Assembly (NCBI GenBank): GCA_963825635.1
Contig: CAWGTU010000003.1
Coordinates: 124,001-188,000, forward strand
Direction of reading: 5' to 3'
DNA from: JAOUEA01 sp963825635
Lineage (GTDB): Bacteria > Actinomycetota > UBA4738 > HRBIN12
DNA: 64,000 bases
In this document: positions 1-6,891 of the stretch, one piece after another
Layout of the letters: every line of letters begins with the position of its first letter
Numbering within the stretch: position 1 is the stretch's first letter
Translations under genes and position numbers: made by a program
Notes under the pieces: generated by a model
What the model was told of the DNA's origin: nothing
Seen by the model: only the letters and a program-made list of their open reading frames with translations
Database searches by the model: none

Positions 1-2
1 TG

Positions 3-803
3 GAGGAGCAGCGCTTCAGCCGGTTTCGGGCCGACAGCGAGCTGTCGATGGTGAATGCTCGTGCGGGCGGCTGGGTGACCCTCTCCCCCGGATTCGAGTC
101 CCTGCTACGGGCGTGCCTGGCCGAGGCGGCCGCCACCGGCGGAGCCTTCGATCCGACGGTGCTCGGTGCGATCGAGGCCGCCGGCTACGATCGTGACTTC
201 GACGAGGTGATCCGGTCGGCTCGCGTCGTGCTGCGTCGGCCGGTTCCGTGCGGCCGGTGGACAGAGATCGAGATGGTCGCCGGATCGGTGCGACTGCCGG
301 CCGGTGTCGGACTCGACCTCGGCGGCATCGCCAAGGGGTGGACGGTCGATCTCGCCGTCGAGCGGGCGCTGGCGTCAGGCATGTCGTGGGTGCTCGTCTC
401 GGCGGGCGGCGACCTGCGCGTCGGCGGAGACGCTCCTCAGGTGGCGATCGATGTCGAGGACCCCGACGATCCCTCGAACGCGATCATGACCCTGCGGATC
501 GACAGGGGCGCCCTCGCGACCTCGAGCACCGCGAAGCGCTCGTGGGGTCCGGGACTCCACCACGTCATCGATCCACGCACGGGAACGCCCGCGATCACCG
601 ACGCCCTGCAGGTCACCTCGTGGGCGCCCACCTGCGCCGAGGCTGAGGTCGCGGCAACGGTCGCGCTGCTCCGGGGCACCCGGGCCGTCGCCGACGCACC
701 GAGCGTGATCGTCGGCCGCGACGGCATCGTCTTCAACTCCGTCACCTCGTCGTCTCGACGCGGAGAGCCATCAGACGAGCCAGAAGACGGGGTGGCCGCA
801 TGA
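3..803 (+). CDS. apbE: FAD:protein FMN transferase (ApbE family), 5' end cut off by window
   Basis: ApbE proteins covalently attach FMN from FAD to threonine residues of target flavoproteins outside or at the membrane. The frame is open to the first bases of the window (EEQRFSRFRADSELS is a typical ApbE N-terminal stretch), so the ATG at 48 is internal and the real start lies upstream. Visible family motifs are GVGLDLGGIAKGW (FAD/metal region), SAGGDLRVGG and HHVIDPRTGTPA. The stop overlaps the ATG of the next gene (ATGA), so the two are translationally coupled. An ApbE next to a ferric-reductase-like membrane protein suggests a small membrane electron-transfer unit; the flavinylated target (an FMN-binding-domain protein) is probably just upstream of the window, which is inference. 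Confidence 0.9.
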   Translation, partial: EEQRFSRFRADSELSMVNARAGGWVTLSPGFESLLRACLAEAAATGGAFDPTVLGAIEAAGYDRDFDEVIRSARVVLRRPVPCGRWTEIEMVAGSVRLPAGVGLDLGGIAKGWTVDLAVERALASGMSWVLVSAGGDLRVGGDAPQVAIDVEDPDDPSNAIMTLRIDRGALATSSTAKRSWGPGLHHVIDPRTGTPAITDALQVTSWAPTCAEAEVAATVALLRGTRAVADAPSVIVGRDGIVFNSVTSSSRRGEPSDEPEDGVAA

Positions 804-1378
804 GCACGTGGATCCTGCTCCGGGCCGCCGGCATCGGCAGCTACCTGATGCTCTTCCTCTCGATCGCGTGGGGTCTGGTGGCGACGACGTCCGTGGTGTC
901 GAAGAGGATCTCGAAGCCGTCGGCGAACCTCTTCCATGCGTTCGCGGCGACGACCGGACTCGCGCTGCTCGGGGTGCACCTCGGGCTCCTGCTCGTCGAC
1001 GAGTTCATGCCGTTCTCGCTCGCAGCCCTCACCCTGCCGATGGCGTCGGAGTATCGGCCGATCGCGATCACGGCCGGCGTCATCGCGATGTACGCGGTCG
1101 TGGTCATCGTGGTGTCGTCGTGGTTGCGCAAGCCGCTCGGCACGGCGTGGTGGCGGCGCCTGCACCTCCTCGCCGTACCTGCCTTCGCACTGGCGCTCGC
1201 GCACGGCGTCTTCGCCGGCACCGACACGGAGCGACCCTGGATGTTCGCGGTGTACGCGGTGACGGGGCTGCTCGTCGTGTTCCTCACGCTCGTGCGGGCA
1301 TTCACCTACGGCTACCGCCCTCCGCGCCCGGCACCCCCGGTCAGAACCCGACCCACGGAACCGGTGACGCCGGCGTGA
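800..1378 (+). CDS. ferric-reductase-like di-heme transmembrane protein
   Basis: Integral membrane protein of 192 residues with about five hydrophobic helices. Two helices each carry a histidine pair with the spacing expected for b-type heme ligation (H46/H60 and H122/H135), as in ferric-reductase-like transmembrane domains (YedZ/FRE type). It probably passes electrons across the membrane, working with the ApbE-modified flavoprotein encoded with it. The start ATG overlaps the apbE stop by 4 bases. The C-terminal about 25 residues are proline/arginine-rich and cytoplasmic. The last 38 bases overlap the convergent CBS-BON gene. The physiological electron acceptor cannot be read from the sequence. 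Confidence 0.75.
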   Translation: MSTWILLRAAGIGSYLMLFLSIAWGLVATTSVVSKRISKPSANLFHAFAATTGLALLGVHLGLLLVDEFMPFSLAALTLPMASEYRPIAITAGVIAMYAVVVIVVSSWLRKPLGTAWWRRLHLLAVPAFALALAHGVFAGTDTERPWMFAVYAVTGLLVVFLTLVRAFTYGYRPPRPAPPVRTRPTEPVTPA

Positions 1379-2021
1379 TCGTGTCGTCGAGCTCCCACGT
1401 GAGGCGCTCGTCGAGGCCCACGACGCCGGGAACGGCGCGGACCGCGCCCCAGATCGAGGGCACGAGCGACCTACGTTCGAGGCGGCCTTCGAGGTGCACC
1501 ACACCGTCGTCGACGAGCACGAGCACCTGACCGGCGGCGATCGAGAGGTCGTCGGCGAGCACCCGGCAGACCTCCGCCTTGATGTCGTCATCGTCGCGCA
1601 GGAACTCGGCGAGCAGGTCCATGCGCGAGACGATGCCGACGATCCGTCCCTCGAGGTCGACCACCGGCAACCGCTTCACCCGACGTTCGTGCATCAGCCG
1701 GGCGGCGTCGGCGACAGACGCTTGAGGGCCGACCGTCACCGGCGGAGCCGTCATCAGATCGCGGGCGACCAACGCCTCTGCCTTCTTCCGTTCGTCACGA
1801 CGGGTATGTCCCTCGAAGAAGTGCGGCTCGAGCACGGATGGATCCTCACGCAGGATCATGTCGGCTTCGGACACCACGCCCACGATCAAGCCGTCGGGAT
1901 CGGTCACGGGAAGGGCGCTCACCCGATACTCTCGCATCGCGCGGACCACCTGTTTGAAGGGGGCCGAGCCCGGCACCACCACCACGGTCCTGGTCATCAC
2001 GTCGGCCACGGTGCGTGACAT
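1341..2021 (-). CDS. CBS-domain pair plus BON domain protein
   Basis: Soluble protein of about 226 residues. Two CBS domains occupy roughly residues 1-140 (first motif VADVMTRTVVVVPG, second ARDLMTAPPVTVGP, each ending in an IVGIVSR/VVGVVSE-type strand). A short BON domain follows (about 145-215, AGQVLVLVDDGVVHLEGRLERR). CBS pairs bind adenine nucleotides; BON modules usually contact membranes. The start was placed at the ATG at 2021 because AGGAGGTG lies 7-15 bases upstream; the longer upstream in-frame start lacks this. It is divergent from the GAF kinase. In mycobacteria a CBS-pair protein (HRP1) belongs to the DosR regulon, and the context here is similar, but that link is inference. Confidence 0.85.
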   Translation of the reverse strand: MSRTVADVMTRTVVVVPGSAPFKQVVRAMREYRVSALPVTDPDGLIVGVVSEADMILREDPSVLEPHFFEGHTRRDERKKAEALVARDLMTAPPVTVGPQASVADAARLMHERRVKRLPVVDLEGRIVGIVSRMDLLAEFLRDDDDIKAEVCRVLADDLSIAAGQVLVLVDDGVVHLEGRLERRSLVPSIWGAVRAVPGVVGLDERLTWELDDTITPASPVPWVGF

Positions 2022-2104
2022 CGTCGACACCTCCTCGCGGGGATGCGGTGCCATTCGGCCTCGAACCCCACGGTCACCGTAGGTCCGGCGCTCGCTCGCG
2101 TCCC

Positions 2105-2118
2105 GGGTCCGGTGCCCC
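2105..2118. promoter_or_regulatory. weak DosR/DevR-like box
   Basis: GGGTC-CGGT-GCCCC has the 5-4-5 dyad layout of the stronger boxes at 4844, 6069 and 6107, with one mismatch to GGGAC in each half-site. It lies in the divergent region between the CBS-BON gene and the sensor kinase, 43 bases before the kinase start. Tentative. Confidence 0.25.
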
Positions 2119-2148
2119 CCATCTGACGGGACGGATCGACCCCGTTGC

Positions 2149-2154
2149 TAGGCT
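2149..2154 (+). promoter_or_regulatory. -10 element of a leaderless promoter for the sensor kinase
   Basis: TAGGCT sits 6 bases before the GTG start at 2161 with no ribosome site between, the geometry of a leaderless transcript. The same TANNNT-plus-6-to-7-bases layout recurs many times in this window. Confidence 0.55.
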
Positions 2155-2160
2155 CCGGAT

Positions 2161-3324
2161 GTGAGCGAGCACGAGCCGGCCCCGAGCGTGACTCCCGATG
2201 ATGCGCGCACGCACATGTTGATCGAAGCGGGCCTCGCCCTCTCCTCGGAGCTCGACCTCGGGTCCGTGCTCGAGCGCATCGTGGAGCTGGCGGTGGGCAT
2301 CACCGGGGCTCGCTATGGAGCGCTGGGGGTGCTGGGCGAGGACACGCCCCACATCGAGCGATTCATCACCCGGGGGGTGACCGACGAGCAGCGAGCCGCG
2401 ATCGGCCATCCCCCCGTCGGTCACGGCATCCTGGGTCTGCTGATCCAGGAGCAGCGGCCGATGCGCATCCCCGAGATCGGCGCCGACCCGAGGTCGGCCG
2501 GCTTCCCACCGAACCATCCTCCGATGCACTCGTTCCTCGGGGCGCCGGTCAAGGCGCTCGGCCAGATCTTCGGCAACATCTACCTCACCGAGAAGCGGGG
2601 GGCGCCCGAGTTCACCGACGACGACGAGGCGGCGTTGGTCGTGCTGGCGACGCAGGCCGGCGTCGCGATCGAGAACGCCCGGCTGTACGACGAGATGCGC
2701 AGGGCCCACGAGGAGCTCGCGCGTCTCGAGCTGCTCGAGGAGCGAGAGCGTATCGCCAAGGAGCTGCACGACGGTGTGATCCAGGCGTTGTTCGCGGTGG
2801 GCATGGGGCTGCAGGGCACCTCGGCGATGGCCAACGACCCCGAGATCGCCCGGCGCATCGAGAACGCGACCGAAGAGGTCGACCGCGCGATCCGCGACCT
2901 GCGCAACTACATCTTCGGGCTTCGGCCGGGGATCCTGGCCGATCGCCAGCTCGACCAGGCTTTGCAGCAGCTCGCGCTCGAGTTCCAAGGACGCACCGAC
3001 GTGCTCACGATCGTCGACGTCGACGAGAGCGTGGCGGCCGAGCTGGCGAGCCGTGCCGCCGACGTGGTGCAGCTCGTGCGCGAAGGACTGTCGAACGTCG
3101 GCCGCCACGCCCACGCCACGTCGTGCCGCATCACCCTGCGGCGCTCGAACGGCGGCGCCGAGCTCGAGATCGACGACGACGGTCTCGGTTTCGACCCATC
3201 GTCGCCGTCATCGGGGATGGGCATGCCGAACCTGCGTGAGCGGGTGACCTCGCTCGGCGGCGAGCTCACGATCCTCAGCGTCGCGGGCGAGGGCACGACG
3301 ATCAGGGCACAGCTCCCCCTCTAG
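2161..3324 (+). CDS. DevS-like GAF sensor histidine kinase
   Basis: Cytosolic two-component sensor of 387 residues. A single GAF domain covers about residues 18-175, followed by a HisKA_3 dimerisation/phosphoacceptor segment (ERIAKELHDGVIQ, His203) and a HATPase_c domain (about 285-387) with GLSNVGRHAHA as N box and DDDGLGFD and GMGMPNLRERV as G boxes. There is no transmembrane segment, so the signal is intracellular: in DevS/DosT homologues the GAF binds heme and senses oxygen, NO or CO, but a heme ligand cannot be assigned here. The likely partner is the NarL/DevR-type regulator at 5392-6063. The GTG start follows a TAGGCT -10 by 6 bases. A strong hairpin terminator follows at 3333. Confidence 0.88.
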   Translation: MSEHEPAPSVTPDDARTHMLIEAGLALSSELDLGSVLERIVELAVGITGARYGALGVLGEDTPHIERFITRGVTDEQRAAIGHPPVGHGILGLLIQEQRPMRIPEIGADPRSAGFPPNHPPMHSFLGAPVKALGQIFGNIYLTEKRGAPEFTDDDEAALVVLATQAGVAIENARLYDEMRRAHEELARLELLEERERIAKELHDGVIQALFAVGMGLQGTSAMANDPEIARRIENATEEVDRAIRDLRNYIFGLRPGILADRQLDQALQQLALEFQGRTDVLTIVDVDESVAAELASRAADVVQLVREGLSNVGRHAHATSCRITLRRSNGGAELEIDDDGLGFDPSSPSSGMGMPNLRERVTSLGGELTILSVAGEGTTIRAQLPL

Positions 3325-3332
3325 GCGGGCAC

Positions 3333-3359
3333 GAGGGCCGGGGCTCGAACCCGGCCCTC
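3333..3359. terminator. bidirectional hairpin terminator between kinase and multicopper oxidase genes
   Basis: Perfect 10-bp stem (GAGGGCCGGG / CCCGGCCCTC) with a 7-base loop, lying between the convergent ends of the kinase (stop at 3324) and the oxidase (stop at 3380). Confidence 0.7.
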
Positions 3360-3379
3360 CGCGGCCACCGGTGCGACGG

Positions 3380-4747
3380 TCACTGCACGACGAGCGCCGA
3401 CACCATGCCGAACATGCCGCCGGGCCCCTCCGCGTGCGGAAGGATGTGGCAATGGAACGCCCACGCGCCCGGGTAGTCGGCCTTCACCATGATGTCGAAG
3501 CGCGACCCCGGGGCGATCACGATCGTGTCCGCCAGGTACCGGTTCCGTTCGCTCAGCGGATACCCGTCCTCGGCGACGACCATGAAGTGGAAGCCGTGCA
3601 GGTGCATCGGGTGCAGCAGCGCTCCGTCGTTGGCGAGGTGGATCAGCACCCAGTCGCCCTTGTCGGCGACGATCGGCTGGGTGGCGGGGAACGACTTCGC
3701 GTTCAGGTTGTACCCCAACGTGCCGTCACCGACGAACATCGTGTACTCGACGGCGGGATCGGCTCCGTACACGGGGGTCCAGTCGCCGTCCTCGGGCTCC
3801 ACGATGATCGAGCCGTACAGCCCCTTGTCGACCTGCTCGGCCGAGTTGAAGTGCGAGTGGTAGACGTACATGCCCGGCGGGTCCTTGATCGTGAACTCGT
3901 AGGTCCAGTACTCGCCGGGCATGATGGGCGGCTGGGTGATGTAAGGCACGCCGTCCTCGCTGTTGGGCACCGTGAGCCCGTGGAAGTGCAGAACGAACGG
4001 CTCGGTCATCTGGTTCTGCACCACGAACCGCACGCGATCGCCCTCGTTGACCCTCAGCTCGGGTCCGGGCACCTGTCCGTTGAACGCCATCGCGTCGACG
4101 AACTCACCCTTGGCGATCTCCCACTGGATCTCCTCGACCATGAAGTTGTAGACCTTCACGCCGCCGTCCATCTCCGGCTCCAAGGGCTGGTTGCCGTAGG
4201 AGTCGGTCTCCTTGCCGGCCAGGAAGTCCTGCACGCCCTGCTCGTGGCCCGCGGCCATCTCCTCGGCGGTCATGGACGCGTGCGAGGTCGCATCGGTCCC
4301 CTCCCCGCCGTCGGCCGTCGTCGCGTCGGTGGCGCCGTCGCTCGCCGTGAGGGTTCCGACCATGCCCAGCTGGTCATGGCCCGGCACCGTGCACAGCGTG
4401 TCGTAGGTGCCCGCCGCGAGGGCAGGCACCTCCAGCGTGGTCGTCCCGTCGACGTCGATGCTCGGCGTCTCGATCGTCTCACCATCCACGACGACGCCGA
4501 ACGTGTGCGGGGACTGACCGTGGTTCATCACGGTGAACGTGATGTCGCTGCCCGCGGGCACCTCGATCGCGGCCGGTTCGATCGCGAAGTCGGACAACAT
4601 CACGTCGACGGTGACGGGACCGCCGGCGGCCGCGGCCTCGCCGTCGCCGGCGGCCGGGGCCTGCTCACCGCCGCCGCTGCAGGCGACGGCGACGAGCGCG
4701 AGCACCGTCGCCAGAGCCAGCGCCCCCATGCGGAACCTTCGCATCAT
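3380..4747 (-). CDS. multicopper oxidase lipoprotein with an extra N-terminal cupredoxin domain
   Basis: Exported copper oxidase of 455 residues. A lipoprotein signal ends at Cys23 (LVAVAC). A plastocyanin-like domain follows (about 45-135), with the type 1 ligand set H / C-TVPGH-DQLGM. Then come two cupredoxin domains of the two-domain laccase kind (about 175-455), carrying HFHG, HSHF, HPMHLHG and HCHILPHAEGPGGM, a full set for type 1, 2 and 3 copper. It should couple one-electron oxidation of an unknown substrate to oxygen reduction at the outer membrane face; the extra cupredoxin may deliver electrons. The start is one of two adjacent ATGs (4747 or 4744) behind GGAAGGAG. A DosR-like box lies about 97 bases upstream. 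A copper nitrite reductase is less likely because of the trinuclear-site HCH motif. Confidence 0.85.
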   Translation of the reverse strand: MMRRFRMGALALATVLALVAVACSGGGEQAPAAGDGEAAAAGGPVTVDVMLSDFAIEPAAIEVPAGSDITFTVMNHGQSPHTFGVVVDGETIETPSIDVDGTTTLEVPALAAGTYDTLCTVPGHDQLGMVGTLTASDGATDATTADGGEGTDATSHASMTAEEMAAGHEQGVQDFLAGKETDSYGNQPLEPEMDGGVKVYNFMVEEIQWEIAKGEFVDAMAFNGQVPGPELRVNEGDRVRFVVQNQMTEPFVLHFHGLTVPNSEDGVPYITQPPIMPGEYWTYEFTIKDPPGMYVYHSHFNSAEQVDKGLYGSIIVEPEDGDWTPVYGADPAVEYTMFVGDGTLGYNLNAKSFPATQPIVADKGDWVLIHLANDGALLHPMHLHGFHFMVVAEDGYPLSERNRYLADTIVIAPGSRFDIMVKADYPGAWAFHCHILPHAEGPGGMFGMVSALVVQ

Positions 4748-4843
4748 CGGATCTCCTTCCGGAACGGACGTTCGTGCGTACACGAGGGGTGAGTCTGGGG
4801 TCCGCGACCGTCCGGAGGGGGTGCCAGGAGACCCCACCCGGCC

Positions 4844-4857
4844 GGGACCTGTGTCCC
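4844..4857. promoter_or_regulatory. DosR/DevR-like box upstream of the multicopper oxidase
   Basis: GGGACCTGTGTCCC is a perfect dyad with GGGAC and GTCCC half-sites and a 4-base spacer, the layout of the mycobacterial DosR box core. It lies between the divergent oxidase (start 4747) and SRPBCC-like gene (start 4894). Confidence 0.55.
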
Positions 4858-4893
4858 TGCGTCGCCCCCCCCCTTGCCGCGACACTGGGTCGC

Positions 4894-5370
4894 GTGTTCG
4901 CTCGCTACTTCGTCGAGCTCCCCATGGACCCCGAACGGGTCGAGGAGGCGCTGCTGCGCGACCCACATTCGTGGTTGCCCGGGTTGGCGGGGGAAGCGAA
5001 CTTCCACGGAGACGCATTGCTCGCCGAGGTCGGGTTCGGCGACGACGTGCGCGTCGCCCGGCGGGTGGCGATCGAGTTCGGGGAGCCGGTGAGGATGCCG
5101 AGCAAGACCGTGGTGCCGATCCGGTGGTCGGCGGTCGGAGCGAGTGGGCTGTTCCCGGCGCTCGACGCGGATCTCGAGATCGCTCCGCTGGGTCCCAACC
5201 GATCGCAGCTGGCGATGAGCGCTCGATACGTGCCGCCACTCGGGGTCGTCGGACGCGCGATCGATCGTGCGGTCCTGTTCCGCGTCGCCGAGGCGACGCT
5301 CAAGGACTTCCTCGATCGGGTGAAGGACTCGCTCCTCGCCGAGCCGGAGGACGTCCACCGCCCGGTCTGA
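4894..5370 (+). CDS. SRPBCC-like protein of unknown function
   Basis: A 158-residue soluble protein. The beta-rich layout and terminal amphipathic helix (ATLKDFLDRVKDSLL) resemble SRPBCC/START-type ligand-binding folds such as polyketide-cyclase-like or CoxG-like proteins, but no signature residue proves it. The GTG at 4894 was chosen because the protein-like sequence begins at VFARYFVELPMDPERVEEAL; upstream in-frame sequence is low-complexity and would run through the regulatory box. It lies just before the response regulator gene in the same direction, so it may be co-expressed with the redox genes. Function unknown. Confidence 0.6.
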   Translation: MFARYFVELPMDPERVEEALLRDPHSWLPGLAGEANFHGDALLAEVGFGDDVRVARRVAIEFGEPVRMPSKTVVPIRWSAVGASGLFPALDADLEIAPLGPNRSQLAMSARYVPPLGVVGRAIDRAVLFRVAEATLKDFLDRVKDSLLAEPEDVHRPV

Positions 5371-5378
5371 CCCGCCGC

Positions 5379-5384
5379 TAGGAT
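5379..5384 (+). promoter_or_regulatory. -10 element of a leaderless promoter for the response regulator
   Basis: TAGGAT ends 7 bases before the ATG at 5392. The alternative ATG at 5383 lies inside this element, which argues for the downstream start. Confidence 0.55.
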
Positions 5385-5391
5385 GGGCGTC

Positions 5392-6063
5392 ATGACGAAG
5401 AAGGCGCCCCTGCGCGTGATGCTCGTCGACGACCACGAGATCGTGCGCGACGGCATCAAGGCGATGCTCGACGCCGAGGACGACGTGGTCGTCACGGCGC
5501 AGGCGGGCACCGTGCGCGAGGCGATCGACGAGGCCCACCGCACCCGGCCCGACGTGGTCGTGATGGACGTGCGCCTCGCCGACGGCAGCGGCATCGAGGC
5601 CACCCGCGAGATCCGCGCGGACCATCCCGACACCCGGGTGCTGATGCTCACCTCGTTCGCCGACGACGAAGCGCTGTTCGCGTCGATCATGGCCGGGGCC
5701 TCGGGGTACGTGCTGAAGCAGGTGAAGTCGGGCGACCTGCTCCGCGCGATCCGCGCGGTGGGCGCCGGCGACTCCCTGCTCGACCCGAGCGTCACGAGCG
5801 CCGTGCTCGATCGGCTGCGCAAGGGCAAGCACCTGATGAAGGACGAGAAGCTGGCCCGGCTCTCCCCCCAGGAGGAACGCATCCTCACGCTGGTCGCGGA
5901 CGGGCGCACGAACCGCGAGATCGGCGACGAGCTGAACCTGGCGGAGAAGACCGTGAAGAACTACGTCTCCTCGATCCTGTCCAAGCTCGAGGTCGCCCGG
6001 CGCGCCGAGGCGGCCGCCTACCTCGCCCGCCACACCACCACGCCCGGCTCCGTCGAGGAGTAG
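5392..6063 (+). CDS. NarL/DevR-family response regulator
   Basis: DNA-binding response regulator of 223 residues. The receiver domain (1-120) has the acidic pocket at DD (13-14), the phosphoacceptor Asp59 in VVMDVRL and the switch residues T/S and K in LTSF and LKQVKSG. A LuxR-type helix-turn-helix lies at the C terminus (about 150-215, LSPQEERILTLVADGRTNREIGDELNLAEKTVKNYVSS read in two parts). It is the natural partner of the GAF kinase at 2161-3324. DevR/DosR regulators bind GGGAC-N4-GTCCC-type sites, and such sites occur at 4844, 6069 and 6107, so autologous regulation of the oxidase and doxX genes is the working model. Confidence 0.9.
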   Translation: MTKKAPLRVMLVDDHEIVRDGIKAMLDAEDDVVVTAQAGTVREAIDEAHRTRPDVVVMDVRLADGSGIEATREIRADHPDTRVLMLTSFADDEALFASIMAGASGYVLKQVKSGDLLRAIRAVGAGDSLLDPSVTSAVLDRLRKGKHLMKDEKLARLSPQEERILTLVADGRTNREIGDELNLAEKTVKNYVSSILSKLEVARRAEAAAYLARHTTTPGSVEE

Positions 6064-6068
6064 CGGGA

Positions 6069-6082
6069 GGGCCGAAGGTCCC
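6069..6082. promoter_or_regulatory. DosR/DevR-like box 1 upstream of doxX-like gene
   Basis: GGGCC-GAAG-GTCCC has one perfect GTCCC half-site and one single-mismatch half-site in the 5-4-5 arrangement. It begins six bases after the response-regulator stop. Confidence 0.5.
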
Positions 6083-6106
6083 GTTCGAGTGACCCCACTC
6101 GGCCCG

Positions 6107-6120
6107 GGGTCGAAGGTCCC
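6107..6120. promoter_or_regulatory. DosR/DevR-like box 2 upstream of doxX-like gene
   Basis: GGGTC-GAAG-GTCCC shares its right nine bases with box 1, 38 bases further on. Between the two lies another 5-4-5 dyad, GAGTG-ACCC-CACTC at 6087-6100, whose role is unclear. Confidence 0.5.
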
Positions 6121-6201
6121 CTCCGGGTGGGGCCACGAGCCCGGTCCCAGCGGCACCTCCCCGGGGCAGTATCTGCCCAGGAAACGAAGGAGGTGGGGTA
6201 C

Positions 6202-6828
6202 ATGGACACGCAGGTTCGCAAGACCGTCGAGCCGGTCACGATCCCCGAGGCGACGCCGGAGACCCGCACGGGCCTCGGCGTGGTGATGGGGTTGCTGCGG
6301 CTGGCGCTGGGGTGGACCTTCCTGTGGGCCTTCCTCGACAAGATGTTCGCCCTCGGCTTCTCGACGGGGCGGGTCGTCGACGAGGCCACGGGTGCCAGCT
6401 CGATCGACTTCTTCGGTGACGCCGCCTGGATCAACGGCGGATCGCCGACCGCCGGCGTGCTCGGGTTCGCGATGAAGGGTCCGTTCACGGACTTCTACCA
6501 GACGATCACCGGGTTCCAGATGACCGACGCCGGACCGACCTCGGCCGCCTGGGTCGACTGGGTCTACATGGCCTCGATGCTGTTCATCGGGCTCGCGCTG
6601 ATCCTCGGGATCGGCGTCAAGCTCGCGAGCATCGGCGGCATCATCTGGATGGCGATCTTCTACACCGCCACGGCGATCTGGCCCGAGCACAACCCGTTCG
6701 TCGACGACCACGTCGTCTCGGCGCTGGTGCTGGGAGCCCTGTTCTTCGCGAACGCTGGCATCTACCTGGGACTCGGGAAGGTGTGGCAGCGGACGGAGCT
6801 GGTGAAGAAGCACCCGATCCTCGCCTGA
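6202..6828 (+). CDS. DoxX-like membrane protein
   Basis: Integral membrane protein of 208 residues with four predicted helices (about 28-50, 117-140, 142-165, 173-195). It matches the DoxX family, whose members include a thiosulfate:quinone oxidoreductase subunit and oxidative-stress membrane proteins. The N-terminal GLLRLALGWTFLWAFLDK stretch is typical. The ATG at 6202 follows AAGGAGGTGGGG with good spacing, so unlike many neighbours this gene has a proper leader. Two DosR-like boxes lie 82-133 bases upstream. It is convergent with the heliorhodopsin and separated from it by a strong terminator. The precise reaction cannot be read from the sequence. Confidence 0.75.
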   Translation: MDTQVRKTVEPVTIPEATPETRTGLGVVMGLLRLALGWTFLWAFLDKMFALGFSTGRVVDEATGASSIDFFGDAAWINGGSPTAGVLGFAMKGPFTDFYQTITGFQMTDAGPTSAAWVDWVYMASMLFIGLALILGIGVKLASIGGIIWMAIFYTATAIWPEHNPFVDDHVVSALVLGALFFANAGIYLGLGKVWQRTELVKKHPILA

Positions 6829-6849
6829 GCACGACGAGGATCGGCGAAC

Positions 6850-6878
6850 GGAAGGCGGGGCCATGCGCCCCGCCTTCC
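6850..6878. terminator. strong convergent hairpin terminator between doxX-like and heliorhodopsin genes
   Basis: Perfect 12-bp stem (GGAAGGCGGGGC / GCCCCGCCTTCC) with a 5-base loop, between the convergent stops at 6828 and 6892. Confidence 0.75.
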
Positions 6879-6891
6879 TCCACGTTGGGGC

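Noticed and set aside
3333..3379. tRNA 3' half (GGCTCGAACCC looks like a T arm)
   Set aside because: The stretch forms a perfect 10-bp terminator hairpin between convergent genes, and no acceptor, D or anticodon arms can be built because the upstream bases are kinase coding sequence.
3380..4747. Copper nitrite reductase (NirK)
   Set aside because: The oxidase keeps the HCH-x3-H trinuclear-type motif and HPMHLHG of laccases; NirK lacks a type 3 centre.
5383..5391. ATG at 5383 as start of the response regulator
   Set aside because: It lies inside the TAGGAT -10 hexamer; the next ATG at 5392 has the same 7-base spacing as many neighbours.
6087..6100. GAGTG-ACCC-CACTC dyad as a third DosR-like box before doxX
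   Set aside because: It has the 5-4-5 layout and lies midway between the two boxes, but its half-sites do not match GGGAC well enough to list as a site.
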